Shown piece by piece: positions 34,166-46,841 of a stretch of DNA of 64,000 nucleotides (positions within the stretch are counted from its first letter, which is position 1; each line of letters begins with the position of its first letter). The DNA is from Allodiplogaster sudhausi (Eukaryota; Nematoda; Chromadorea; Rhabditida; Diplogasteridae). A model generated the notes under the pieces. That model did not search any database. It had not been told where the DNA came from and saw nothing but the letters and a program-made list of their open reading frames with translations. Location of the stretch: assembly GCA_945643635.1 (NCBI GenBank), contig CALZFC010000020.1, forward strand, positions 312,001 to 376,000. Reading direction: 5' to 3'. The translations under genes and the position numbers were made by a program.

Positions 34166-34731
34166 CGTAGAGATCTTCTTTCTCTACCGCTTTGATTCTC
34201 TCCTCCCTTTCCGTAGTTCTAAATAAATGACATCATGTCTGCTCTTGAGCGTTTCAACAACAAAACATAATGAACTATTATCAGCTGTCTGAACATCTTT
34301 TTTCTGCATATTAAAATATAATATGATTTTTTGTTAAAACACCTAAGCATAGAACTTTATTGAGCCATAGCAGAGATCACTCGTTATCGCAATAGAACAT
34401 TTTTATTTCTGCTTAAAAACGCAGGAGTTCTTAGAAGGGGGTTGCCTGACAAGTTCAGGTTCTGCAAGGTTGGTTAAATTACATTTCTCAATGTATCAAA
34501 ATGAACGATAATATTCCGCAGCGCCTCCAACGCTATAAGGGCTTCGTTCAACTGTATTTGCGCTGTAAAACGTAGCTGGGAGGTATCGACCCTTCTGTAT
34601 TCGTTGTGATGTGTCACAATAACAAAGCAAAACTCCATAACTTTATAAAGCGCGTTGTAATGGTTAACGATGTACGGGAATAGAACACTGGAGAGACTGA
34701 AGAGATATTTGGTGCTACTGAGGCGGCGACC

Positions 34732-36104
34732 TCAAGTAGCGACCTTTCTTTTCTTCGGGCGCGACAGTTCAAGGAGGTCGTTGATATTGTCCAGCTGAAA
34801 TTGTAACTCGAATGTTCAGGAAGTATTGATTTACACAAGAATTCAAAAAGCAAGTCACCGATCCTGAACAGGATTTTTTGGCAGAGCTTCAGCTTATTTT
34901 TTCTTATAAAATATAAAGTACTTTCTTTAAAATAAAAATATTTTAGGTGGCAAAGTTACCGTATGCGCGGGCAGTCGACGGAGATAAAAAGTGCCGAGAG
35001 CCGACACGCAAGGCCAGGAGAAGAGGAAGGCGGAAGTGAGAAGTGGGCTCTGCAAACAGGACATGAAACTTTGTCTCTTAGAACGGAATTAGCCAAAAGT
35101 CACTCATAGGGGGAGTGCACAAAAAATGTGTGGCCCATCTGCATATAAACAATAAAAATAAACGTAAAAGAGAGATCAAAAAAACACCTTGTTCCTGAAA
35201 ACATCCCTAGCGACATTCGTAGTTTCGGTCGAGAGAGACATCATCAGCATGATCATGGGAGCTCTGTAAACACAGTATTGTATATAGTATATACATATCC
35301 ATATGTATCATATCTCTCCAGAAAATTTCGCGTACCTCATGACAATCGGAGTGATCCGCAAAAGGATTGCGCCAGCAAACGAAATGGCACTGTTGCCAAC
35401 GGCCGCGACTGCTACGATCAGCAAGGCGGAGAGGAACGAATCTAAAGTGTCTGGGTTCTTTCAGTATTTACATATATATATATAGCTCCAACTCGAGGTA
35501 ACTGCCGTAGCGTTGCAAGAGTGTTGCTGCTGGTAGAAGCTCGCGTTGAAGGCTGAAATCAGGCCAAGCACGCCGAGCGAACTGGCCAGGGGCAAAAAAA
35601 TGCCGCGGCCGGCACTGAAAGACATGTATTTTTGGCTGATTAAGATATTACTTTGAGGAATAAGCATTGTTACACAAACAGCGCAGATAGTTCTGAACTA
35701 TTCGCACGCAGCTGGGGGGGGGGGTAGGCCAGCCATACTACCCGTAGAGCTCTTTAACATAGCTATCGATAGAAGCCTGAGGGTGAACTATTTAGTTTCA
35801 CAGCCGATGGCCGATGATTGAGATATAACGTTCCGGAATATGAACTGTTACACGCTCTAATGCGTTGTTAGGGTCAATTATTTCAGGCCATCTTTATGTT
35901 CTTACCATTAGGCAAGATTCAGGCGCAAGATAGTAGTTTAATGAGGCAACAAACAATGCTTCTCTACAAAATTTAACGGACCAAGCAGACTGCAGGGAAT
36001 AAACAATCGGAATCGTCAGAAGTGCTCCAGTGCTCTTGAGCAAAAGACGCTGAAAAAACACAATATTAAAGAGAACAAACATAAAAGGTTAATAAAATAA
36101 AAAG

Positions 36105-36135
<31 letters not shown>

Positions 36136-39100
36136 TACTCTCTCACCCTAACCTCTGGATAGTCAATCGGTGGGAACAGAAATGCTGATGTTGCTGTGAA
36201 GTAAGTCACGCTGCTCGCCATACTAAAAATATAGAGTAGTAAATTTCGCTTAATCCTTAATTCCCACGAATATGCCTTCGTGATATGGGAAATAATGTTA
36301 TAATAAATAGACAAACAATCCAAGAGACGCGATGGCAATGTATATGAACGAGCGGCTCGACAACATCTGAAATATTTATGCATTGATTAACAGCAACGAA
36401 AAATATGTATGTATGTATGTGGAAACATGAGTAAGTTAGGTTTGAGCACTATATTGTAGAAATCTTACTCAATTGAGAAATTAGCAAGCCATCAGAGTCC
36501 ACACATGACACACCTTGCGAACGTAATGCCACAGGTTATGTTCGTAGTCGTTCTCGCGGCACTGAAGATCATCCGCAATCCGTTGCGCTTTCTCTTTCGA
36601 GCATCCTGTAAAGCGTTTGTTTTTGACGTCAAAAACAGGTTTTTAGTGAAAAAGCGTACCCTGATTGGGCAGACTGTGCATGAAGAAGTCCCTGACTGCC
36701 ACGTGATTCTGCTGAACAAGCACCGCAGAGGGCGAGTTGGGCGCGAAGCTAGATTTAAAAATGTTAATAAAAAATCTTCAAATGTACAGATTACAATCGA
36801 GCTCAAGCCGCATTTTTTATTTAAAGATTTTAATTATTGCTTTTTCAATAATTAAAATCTTTAAATAAAATATAAAAAATAAATCTTTATTTGTTAAGGA
36901 TATTAACAGTGTGAGCACGGCCGAGATTACAATGAGTGCAGCCGCGATACAATCGAGAGCCAGCCTGGGCGAGAGTGTGGTTGTAAACTAAGATTTAAAT
37001 ATAAATTATTAAATAACTTACCAGCCAGCGTATTTTGCAATCAGGAGGACTGGAAGATTACCCATCAGACCACCAGCGAGTTGTAAGGCCATAAGGTAGG
37101 CGCTTAAAAGTGGCTCATTTACTTGACGATGAGCACACGACGGCAGAAGAGAGCTTTATTCATTTGTATTCATTTACTTCTTTATTTGTTTATTTATTAA
37201 CACAAAATATTTAGTTGTTTGTTCTTTCCTGTGCAAAGGAAAGATTCTTGATACGGCAAGAAGTAACGAATGGTTATCCCTTTCATAATATATGTAAACC
37301 GACCTCATTGAAGTGGGCAGCAGCTCGAAAATCAAAGTAAAGCACATGGCCTTCGCAGCCTAGAACGAAAGTGGAGAGATTTTAAGTTGGAACACATACA
37401 TATTTTTCGCAACCAACATTGGACGGGTTTTTCTTAACACGTTCGCTCCCAAGCCAATTGTGTAACCACAAATTTGTGTGGAGAGGGTGCGTCGGGTACC
37501 ATTTCTGTGGATTGTTTTCACCGAACGTTCTTTTTACCTTTCTGTCAAGGATTCCGTGGTAGGAATTTTTCACTAATGATCTCCTTTAAGGCTGCTAAAA
37601 GTGAGTCCCGGCTAGGTATTTGGAAATGTCAAGAGGTACTGACATGAGCAACTTATGTATAGGGTCTCTATGCTCAACGAGCACTCCAGAAGGCTTTGAT
37701 GTTTCGTATGCACTTGCGTCATTTCCACTAAACGAACACGATGCAAGGTGTGACCGAGGGGTCTACATCTCGGCCCCCATGGGTTCGTATAGAACAAAGT
37801 GAACATAGAGTTAGCTATATGTACATAGAACGCAGCTTAGGAACTACGGAGCAAATAGTTACGGTACCCCAGGCCAAACCCAAATAGTCGCACTGATGGC
37901 AATTGAAAAAAATCGAAGAAGAAAAACTTGCCAAATGGCACTTGTCTTCCAGTGCGATACATGTCATCTTAAAGTAGAACTTTGCGGATGGAAAGGCCAG
38001 CTTGAGCGCGACGAGAGCGCCACTCAGCATAAGGAGAAATTGAATGCAGCGTTTACGATCCCTGAATAAGAAAATTGAATTGCTTCCAGGAAACGTTCGT
38101 TCATAGACATATTTGATTCAATACCCTTGCGAGGGAGAGACACTATTAGAGGTCAAAGTGAAACAATAAATGTTTGATAACAACATTTTATTCTCAACAA
38201 AAAAAAAGAATAGAAGTAACGGAATCATCACTGGAATATCCGTTTTGATACTGGTATTGAATGAAATACTACTAGGGGAAATGTATTATTTTCATTTATT
38301 ACATTACTATTAGAGGGGGTTCTAATATAGGGGGAACTAATAGCGAAAATACGGATTTATGTATGTATATATTTAATATAAATAAAAAATAAATATATAT
38401 ATATATATATATATACAAAACCTGTAAGAAATGATAATCAGAATCAGCGGAGGCACATTGCAAATCATTTCAATCAGCGAGATTATTGTTTCGTCGCTGC
38501 CTTTCTAAAAAGTGGAATAAAAGATATATTTAATCAAAAACTAAAAAGTGAAATAGCTTTGTAGTAAACAATCCCATTTGAGCGGTATGCAGAATTTAGA
38601 TGGCTTTTATATATTAGAAAAAAAATAAAAATAGCCTCTAACCCAGTCCAACGAATTCGTCGGGGTTCGAGCTCTCTGCGAGATGCATGCGCAAGACGTG
38701 TCGTTCAAGTCTTCAGAACCCACCTCAAATACTCAAAGTTTGTAATTAGGTTTTTTTCTTAAAGGAAACATCCGGGCATTTTCTACAGTAATTAAATAAG
38801 TGTGTGAGTTGAAAGCGCGCGCTCTTGCACTTTGGTTACGGTTATAGTTGGATCGAGAGAGAACGTGAAAGAGGAGGGCAGCTTATGATGACATTGACAA
38901 AATCGCGCCCTGTCAAATTTCCCTTGCTTACCTCGATCCAGCTATAACCGTAACCGAAGTATATATTTCAATCGAGTGAACAAAAATCGCTCAAACGTTC
39001 GAGGACGATCGTTTCAGCAGTTAATCTTTTGCTAGGTGCACGGTACGGTACACGGTGCACGTAATTGAAAAGTGATAAATTGCACGGTGCACGGAACCAT

Positions 39101-41278
39101 TTGTGATTTTTTTTGCTCGGTGCACGTAATTCTTTACTTTTTTTGGACGCCAATATTTTTTGCACGGTGCACGTGAAATTTGTTCGCGTTGTTTTAACCG
39201 GCTCGGTCGTTTCAAAGTCATATTTTCTGCTATTTTAGTATCTAGTCGTCAGTACGTTTGGTTAAAAGTACGTTACGTTTCTCCGGCATATGCCAGAAGA
39301 GGATGACGACGGAAGAATGGGCGAAGAGAAGCTTTGTGACGAGACGCAAGTTTGGGTAAGAGAGTTTAAACAGTACGAAGCACAATTTTATGGCGGCTTC
39401 CTTTTCGTTTTATGTTAATGTTGTTCGCTGAATTCGAGATGAAAAGATATGGTAACAGAGGAGTTCCTGCCTTCATAACCGACAACGAGAGAGGCCTTGA
39501 TGAGATAATGAAAACCCCTCTCTTCTCGCATGCTGTTCGGAGGGCGTGTTGCGCGCACTTCTCAAACTTGCTTGTGGCGGCTGCGCCAGAAGACGGAAAA
39601 AAGCTCGTGCATGCAAGCATTACTTTTTAGCTACTGTATTTAGAGTAGATGATCACCTAGGTGATATTCGGGACAGAAAAGAATTCTCATAAGCTGGCCG
39701 CAGTAATTAATCACTTGAGTGAGAAGAAGTTTGAAGAAGCTCTGCAAACTGCTCTGATTTCGCGGTCTCAAGCAGCCAGTGACTGGTTTGTTCAAATTTG
39801 TTAGTAACTGATATATTTTACTTCCCATGTTTTGGGTGAGGAGCTATATGTAAGTCTGTCCTGTGGACCCACTGCAGTCTTCGATTACGAATCATGCCCG
39901 GATGGGGTGGTACTCTCTGCACGACTAATCCCGAAGAAGGATTGAATAAGAAGCTTAGGCGGGATGAACAGTTACAAGGACGCTCCAGTTCACGCATTCA
40001 TAAAGAGCATGCAAGACGAGTTTCTGGGTTGGTAGAACGGTAGTTTTGAATTGCAGCTTCGAGCTTCACACGGGGGTCGTTCTTCCTCCCATTCTGGTTA
40101 TGTTTTTTTTTCAATTTTCATACTTTAAATAGTAAGGGGGTTATTATTTTAGAACGCTGGCCAATGACCGTCGTAAGAAAGGACACTTATTGTTAGTCCA
40201 TTCTTCTTCAGTGGTACGGTAGAATGCATAAGGATTACTGTGGAATTTTAAGGGTGCTCCCTTGTCGGCTGAACTGCTTGGTGTCGCGGTGGCCCTTTCG
40301 ATGAACTCCCTCTACAACACTTGGAATAAAATGGCATTCAACTTGCATTCTTGCCAACTCACCCTGGCAAACAGCTTTGAGTAATATCTCATTTTCGTCC
40401 CCTTCAATAAAAAGTCACCTGTTATCCCGTTGCTTCATTCCACTCATTTTCTCTTTGCATTTATAGCTCCAACAGTTAAGTCACCAGGAATAGTTTTTGA
40501 TACCTTACGCCGTCTTGCTAATAACTCACTGTTTGTGTTGCTTGTTATCTCTCTCCTCTTTCTTTCCTTTTGTTTAGCCTTCCTAATCGCTCAGTTCATT
40601 CCAATGCATCTCAGCTGTAAGCTGATTGTTCATTTATAAAGGATATTTGTGTTATTCTTTTGGCAGTGTTTGTTGACTTAACTAGAATGGAGAAAACACG
40701 ACTAAAAGACTACTGACTGGGCAGTATTAAAATCATCCTTAAAAAATTTCACGTGCACCGTCCAAAAAAGTAAAGAATTACGTGCACCGTGCAAATAATC
40801 ACGAACGGTTCCGTGCACTTGGCAATTTATCACTTTTCAATTACGTGCAAAAGATTAACTGCCGATCTTTTCGACCAAAGCGAATGCACATATGAAGAGA
40901 CACCGATATGGGGAGTTATTCAACGAAGAGCTCCTTTAAACCACATCCAAACGATGCTTAGATTTTGTTAAAGTAGCATGCATAATTTGTCTCTTAACTT
41001 GATTTTCCCTTTCGTTTAACTTTTATAAACCTGTTCCATCATGAGAGAAGCCCTGGCAGTCCCGAACGAGGAAGCCATGGCGATAATGAGGTAGATCAGA
41101 ATTTTCCAGCGGTAATGCCGCCACCAGCCGGGCTTGCCTCGAGTAGTAGGAATGAGGCATTTTTAATATTTCCGTCATAAAACTCAAACTCACTTGCAAG
41201 GTAGCGAAAGACGGCATCAAGAGTCGTAACTTTCTGCTGCTCCTGACCTTCCGGCGAGACGGCGACGTCACCGGCCAT
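34732..41278 (-). CDS. MFS-like polytopic transporter, copy B (best preserved)
   Basis: Read on the minus strand: ATG at 41278, exons 41278-41194, 41137-41031, 38504-38422, 38061-37932, 37359-37304, about 37100-37021, 36985-36925, 36750-36660, 36606-36516, 36367-36318, 36223-36154, from 36049, about 35615-35490, 35440-35335, 35262-35187, 35050-34961 and 34794-34732 (TGA). All frames I checked are open. The product is about 500 residues with roughly twelve membrane segments; CFTLIFELLPTSMR and LAGGLMGNLPVLLIAKYAG resemble major facilitator proteins, and an extracellular-type loop has Asn-glycosylation sites and CNATAV. A hydrophilic loop (SKEKAQRIADDLQ) lies mid-protein. Intron 4 has a GC donor. 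The C-terminus is LSRPKKRKVAT. Intron 2 is enlarged by a MULE-type element. The substrate is unknown. Confidence 0.68.
36816..36869. repeat. Perfect 24-bp AT-rich hairpin
   Basis: The arms 36816-36839 and 36846-36869 are exact reverse complements (core ATTTAAAGATTTTAATTATT) around a six-base loop CTTTTT. It lies in an intron of transporter copy B. Copy A has no equivalent at the matching place. Confidence 0.85.
38389..38415. repeat. TA microsatellite
   Basis: About 26 bp of alternating TA in intron 3 of transporter copy B. A longer TA run occupies the matching intron of copy C. Confidence 0.8.
39016..40862. mobile_element. MULE-type DNA transposon, defective
   Basis: The ends are long inverted repeats: 39016-39185 and the complement of about 40745-40862 share GCAGTTAATCTTTTGC, GTAATTGAAAAGTGATAAATTG and repeated CACGGTGCACG motifs. 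Flanks CGATCGTTTC (39006-39015) and CGATCTTTTC (40863-40872) are a 10-bp target duplication with one mismatch. Long terminal repeats with a 9-11 bp duplication fit Mutator-like elements. Inside, 39412-39630 encodes FITDNERGLDEIMKTPLFSH and CCAHFSNLL, resembling the D...C..H part of a MULE transposase, but stops surround it. It lies in intron 2 of transporter copy B; comparison with copy C at about 46700-46712 shows the empty site. Confidence 0.8.
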
Positions 41279-42340
41279 CTGAAAGTGAGAAGGAAGAAAT
41301 TCCAATTGAATTCAAGGAAAATTCAACTTCTACTAATATTAACATATTTAATCTTCTGAGGAAAAGAAAAGAAACTATTTAATAAATTGTTTTAAAGTAA
41401 TACCCTTTTGCTATAATTTCGTATGAAAAAGCAACTCTGTTAATAGATAATAATTTAATTGAAAGTAATAAATTTTGGAGAAAAAAGGAACTGACCACCG
41501 ACCAGCCGCTCTCTGCCCGCGTTTGCCGGCTAAATGGCAGGGCAATCTCATGTTCTGAGGAATTGACAACTTTACATAATCGAATGCGTAATTCTGTTTC
41601 GAAATATGCTAATGTCTGAGTCGAAAGTTTGTTTCGACAAAAAGCAAAGCAGTGGACTACTTTTCTCAAATCTAACAATGAAACAGCAGACGATTTCTTC
41701 ATATTGCATGGCATCCTCAATCCGTGCACCTTTTTGAAGAGACTCTGGAGAAAAGGAAGTTTCCTAATGTCGACTCTTCTTCACACAATTGTTCGTTTTG
41801 CCACAATAATGCCTTAGCAAGAGAGGTTGCTCGCTCCTGTTGTATCTGTCAATTTTTGACTTCGTTTGCTTTTCCCGTTTACCTCTCTAATTCCCACACA
41901 TGACTTTTGCGCCCTGACGCTGATTCTGGTTTGGCGAGCAGAGAGTCATTCTATAACTTCGGCGTAAAAATTCTGCCCAGTGGAATCGCTTTTCACTGCG
42001 CTCCGCTGCTAACTGTAAGGCGTATTAACAAAGCATCTCTTGCGTGGGATAGAGAGGTAACTTGCTTTAGGTAGCCTGAAGCGCGTGGGTGGCCAGACGA
42101 GGTGGCATCTCGTTCTTCTATTCTCAGCTTATCATTTTACTCCCTGTCTCTTCTCTCGCTCTCTCTCTCTTCTCTCTCTCTCCTTGTCTCACTGCCTTTC
42201 TTATCCTTTTGCTGTCTAGCCACTCATGGCCTCTTCCCAAGACCTGCAGGACTTTACGGTCCTTGCTGAGGTGCTCTCATCTAATTGCAGTCTTGTCATC
42301 TCTCCAGACTCTGACTGACTGACCAATCTTCTGCATCGCT
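41279..42340 (-). promoter_or_regulatory. 5' flank of transporter copy B, inverted match to copies A and C
   Basis: This is the inverted counterpart of 45490-46293 (copy C) and of 9605-10377 plus 8870-9150 (copy A). The copies at 41629-41817 and 45746-45934 preserve the same 62-codon frame with no visible change, so these arms are recent. No core promoter motif is recognisable. Confidence 0.55.
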
Positions 42341-43460
42341 TTCCCAATCAATCCAATGGCTGGTTGCTTGTGTACGCCGCCGTGGCTAACGTTGTACATA
42401 CCGAGCGGATGGACAACGTTTATGTAATGAGGGTAAGAACCACCATGCGGTCCTGCAAGGCAGAGTACGCGAGCGATGACTTAAGATTATCTCTCGTTTA
42501 AATGGCGCTTCTATCTCACCTCTGGTCACATTAACGCTCACCGCCATGGCAAGACACGTCTTTTCCAATTGCATCAACCATTTTGGAATTCCATCGTCAG
42601 TCCGCGAAATATATTAAATAATTTTAAGCTTTGAAACCACTCTTTGTTACAGCCTGTGTAGTAGTTTTGTTTTTCAGAAATCGAGAAATAAATGCAAGTT
42701 CTGAACCTTTTCAAAGCACTTCGAAATACAACTCCAATTGCTGTAATTTGTTTAATTTGTTAAAGGAGGGCGATCGTCGAAAGCTTATGAGAGATTTCAA
42801 ATTTCGGCTGATATTCGCAGTTTCGTTTTTACGCTCTATTTTCAAGGATTTGCGGTACTTACGAAATAGCTGCAGAGAATGACAGTGCTTACTCCATTGA
42901 CGCAACAAAATGAGCCTGCATTAATTTTTTTTCGTAATTGTCCTCTTTTTAGTCCAAAATGTTTAGCAAAAAGTGTATATATTTCTCATATGGGAATTGG
43001 AAAGCATCTATAGATAGACCGTCTTGTATGGAAACCAGATAGTCACGAATAATGGAAGCAGATTCAGTCTTGGACATTGCGCTCTGACAAGCTCATTATT
43101 TTTGAATGGGAGAAGCTAAAGTCGTAAATTCGTGGACTGTCGTCAAGCGAACTCTGAGCGTCGTTAAGGCCATCAGATTCATGTGAACATTTTGTAAAGT
43201 CTCTTTCTTCCTCGATGAGAATGAGGATTCGATGAAAGTGCTTCCATATCCAGAGTGCGTCCCAAGTTCGTTTAACAATGGAACCTGAGTGTCTTGAAAT
43301 AAATGCATATGTAATGTAAAAGTATTTATAGTAGGTGCATTCATATGTATGTACTTTACTTCTTTTGAACTAATCAGCGCGCTCCGCCGAATGACAAATC
43401 TGATATCTGTGTTCCTTTAGGCGAACAATAACTTGTCGAATTCCCCCGACACCAATTCTT
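42340..43460. other. No supported gene; contains a dispersed repeat
   Basis: One instance of the AAAGGAGGGCGATC repeat lies at 42762. Remaining frames are short and lack splice support. Confidence 0.4.
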
Positions 43461-43463
43461 GCA

Positions 43464-45247
43464 ATGTGGACAGGCTGTCTTGCAGTCATCGCATTCACTG
43501 CTCAACTGCAGGTGGACTCGCAAAAATGTCGAGTCAAGGAGATCAGTTTACTGCTAAGTAATTTCAGGCAGCATTTTCCGATCGCCTTCAGCCAGATCCA
43601 GACAACTTCTACACAACCTCAAACAACCCCAGCGTTCAACCCTTCCTCGCCCAATCATACGAATTCTGTGTCGTGCTCTGTCTTGAGGTGCCTACAATGC
43701 TCTTCACAATATAAAGAGCCATCCTTTATATTGATGTATGTACAAAAGTAAACCTACCCTATTTTGAGATTCCTACCTGCCTTGCGGTGTCATTTGGCCC
43801 GGACGGAACCTGCCGGCTGTATGACCAAAGCAATCGTTAGATCGTTAATGCATTTCAAACAATTTCCATACTAGCAAAAATAGGCATGTATATGCTACAA
43901 ACGTGCGAAAAGTCGTTTTCTCGTGCTATATTGGCACTATCCTTAATATCCAACTATTTTTTCGTTGTTTGTCTATAATTAATAACTTGCCTAACTTGAC
44001 AGCAAACTACGGCAAGCAGGCGCAGCCGGGCGTGCTGGCGCGAGATCGCTCAGCAACGCAGTGCGCCGCTCCATTCGGAGAAGTCTTCAGCACCCCGGGC
44101 GGTGCGGAGAGTAAATCATAATGTGCAAATAAATGAAAAAGAGTTTGTAGGCAACTGCGGCCATCAATGCGCCAACCCGCCCATCACTGGTATCTTCAGA
44201 TCGGTTCATGATCGCAACCAGTGCTATGTCATGTATTGCAAATTCGGCTTCCTTATGGCATGTTTATTTTTCTACCTTTTGCTATAGACATACATATAAG
44301 TACATACATATGTATATTCAAAACTTTAAGATGCTTTAGATGACATAATATGGAATTCCTTTCTTTTTGAATGCCACTGGTTTTGTCGCCGACTACCTGG
44401 CCTGCTTTAATGGCAAGTGGTGTACGAACATAACAGGAGCCATCGAGTGCCCGGAGGACCTCACAAGTGTGTGGTGTGAGTACGAACGAAGTTAGTTTTA
44501 TGTATCTAATTTAAGTGAAGTATTTTCCAGTAGGCCATTATTAGTCTTTTTTATGTTCTTCCAGATCAATGAGCAATATTTTTAGTGAACAGGAAATTCA
44601 ATTTTTTCTCTCTTCCTTTATTTATCTCTCTCTCTTTCTTTCTCTCTCTCTCTATCTCTTTCTCTCTTTCTCTATCTCTCTCGCTCTTCCTTTGCCGACT
44701 GCGATGAGTGTCCTGCCCCACCCGCCGCGTCAGATTGCCCACCAGCAACGCTTTCCTGCAATGCGTCGCAAATTATCGCCAAGAAGGAAGACTCTTGCAA
44801 GACATGGACGTGCCACGAAGACTACCGGCTATATGTACGTGGCGAAGGTTACACGTTTCAGCCGCCATTAGAATAATTAGGCTAAGAAATGCGAATTGAC
44901 AGACGTAGTTGACCGTATTCATTTGGTACATAGATATTAACATGCTTGAGAATGAAATCCATTTGCGACGGTTCTTCTCTAATCTCTCTCATGCGATACC
45001 CCAATCCGACATAACTTTCCATGTGATTACAATTTCAAATCTTTGTTCCGATGGTTGCCTTTCATTAGAAGGTAATATTCAACATTTCCCTCTAGGTTAA
45101 GGAACGGTCGAATGGCCTGTGGACGCCGTACCCGTTTCTCAGCTGCAGCTCGAATGGCACGTACTGGCGGCAGTATCACTTTGACCTGATCAATATTGAT
45201 GCTGGCGAGATAGAAGTGACTTGTGTCAAGTTCTGGGATATTCAATA
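43464..45247 (+). CDS. Secreted Cys-rich protein with PAN-like module
   Basis: Exons 43464-43511, 43568-43687, 43769-43835, 44003-44110 and 44151-44261 join with matching phases. Exon 1 gives a signal peptide (MWTGCLAVIAFTAQLQ). Exons 2-3 give YEFCVVLCLE and IPTCLAVSFGPDGTCRLYDQ, the spacing of a PAN/apple-type (CW-like) module. Exon 5 has NCGHQCANPP. Further blocks encode GFVADYLACFNGKWC (44373-44475), CPAPPAASDCPP and CKTWTCHEDYRLY (to 44831, GTACGT donor), and a final exon 45095-45247 (VKERSNGLW, LSCSSNGTYW, IEVTCVKFWDIQ, TAA). The blocks at 44373 and 44680 lack an AG acceptor in the right phase, so either unusual splicing or decay is possible. The role is unknown; it is likely extracellular. 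Confidence 0.6.
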
Positions 45248-45384
45248 AACTCTACATGCTAATAGTACAGTAGCTTTTCCACTCACATCTTTTCTTATTC
45301 GGGATAATAACTAAATTGATCTAACTGACCATGAGAAGCAATCTAATTAATCATGCGCAAACTATAGTACACGTTTCTAGAGAT

Positions 45385-45490
45385 CATCGTTCCTAGAAAT
45401 TATTTACCGTTCTTAGAAATCATTTACCGTTCTTAGAAATCATTTACCGTTCTTAGAAATCATTTACCGTTCTTAGAAATCATTTATCGT
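45385..45490. repeat. Five tandem 20-bp units
   Basis: The unit is GTTCTTAGAAATCATTTACC, repeated with the first and last units slightly changed. It lies just outside the duplicated 5' flank of transporter copy C. Confidence 0.85.
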
Positions 45491-46841
45491 TCTCCTTGTC
45501 TGGCAACATACGCTTCATGCTATCTAAAGCACGTTACCTCTCTATCCCACGCAAGAGATGCTTAGTTAATACGCCTGACAGTTAGCTGCGGAGCGCAGTG
45601 AAAAGCGATTACACAGGGCAGAATTTCCACGCCGAAATTGGAGAATGGACTCTCATCTCGCAAAATCAGAATCAGCGTCGTCAAACGGGAAAAGCAAACG
45701 AAGTCAAAAATTGACAGATACAACAGGAGCGAGCAACCTCTCTTGCTAAGGCATTATTGTGGCAAAACGAACAATTGTGTGAAGAAGAGTCGACATTAGG
45801 AAACTTCCTTTTCTCCAGAGTCTCTTCAAAAAGGTGCACGGATTGAGGATGCCATGCAATATGAAGAAATCGTCTGCTGTTTCATTGTTAGATTTGAGAA
45901 AAGTAGTCCACTGCTTTGCTTTTTGTCGAAACAAACTTTCGACTCAGACATTAGCATATTTCGAAACAGAATTACGCATTCGATTATGTAAAGTTGTCAA
46001 TTCCTCAGAACATGAGATTGCCCTGCCATTTAGCCGGCAAACGCGGGCAGAGAGCGGCTGGTCGGTAGTCAGTTCCTTTTTTCTCCAAAATTTATTACTT
46101 TTAATTAAATTATTATCTATTATCAGAGTTGCTTTTTCAAACGATTGCTACGAAACTAAGGCAAAAGGGTGTTACTTTAATACAATTTATCAAACAGTTA
46201 ATTTTCTTTTCCTCAGAAGATTAATTAAGTTAATATTAGTAGAAGTTGAACTTTTCTTGAATTCAACGAAAATTTCTTCCTCCTCACTTTCAGATGGCGC
46301 GTGACGTCGCCGTCTCGCCGGAAGGTCAGCAGAAAGTTACGACTCTTGATGCCGTCTTTCGTTACCTTGCAAGTCAGTTTGAGTTTTATGACGGAAAGAT
46401 ATCACGCTTATTAAAAATGCATAATTCCTATTCCTCGAGGCAAGCCTGGCTGGTGGCGGCATTATCGATGGAAAATTCTGATCTACCTCATTATCTCCAT
46501 GGCTTCCTCGTTCGGGACTGTCAAGGCCAATCTCATGATGATACAGGTTTATAAAAAGTAGCAAAAAACAGGAAAATCAAGTTGAGAGACAAATTATAAA
46601 TGTTACTTTCACGAAATCTATGTACCGTTTCGGTGTGGATTAAAGGAGCTCTTCGTTGTACAACTCCCATTTCGGTGAGTCTTCATGGGTGAATTCGCTT
46701 TGGTCGAAAAGATCGAACTCGAACGTGTGAACGATTTTTGTTCACTCAATTGAATTAGAAAGGGAAATTTGACAGGGCGCGATTTTACTACTGTCATCAT
46801 AAACGGCCCTCCTCTTTAACGGTCCCTCTCGACCCAACTAT

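Noticed and set aside
34732..34794. PKKRKV as a true nuclear localisation signal
   Set aside because: It lies at the end of a predicted multi-pass membrane protein; I report it only as a curiosity.
41629..41817. 62-codon frame repeated at 45746-45934 as a small gene
   Set aside because: Perfect conservation extends through the surrounding non-coding 5' flank, so it reflects recent duplication and not selection on a protein. The third copy of the flank does not keep the frame.
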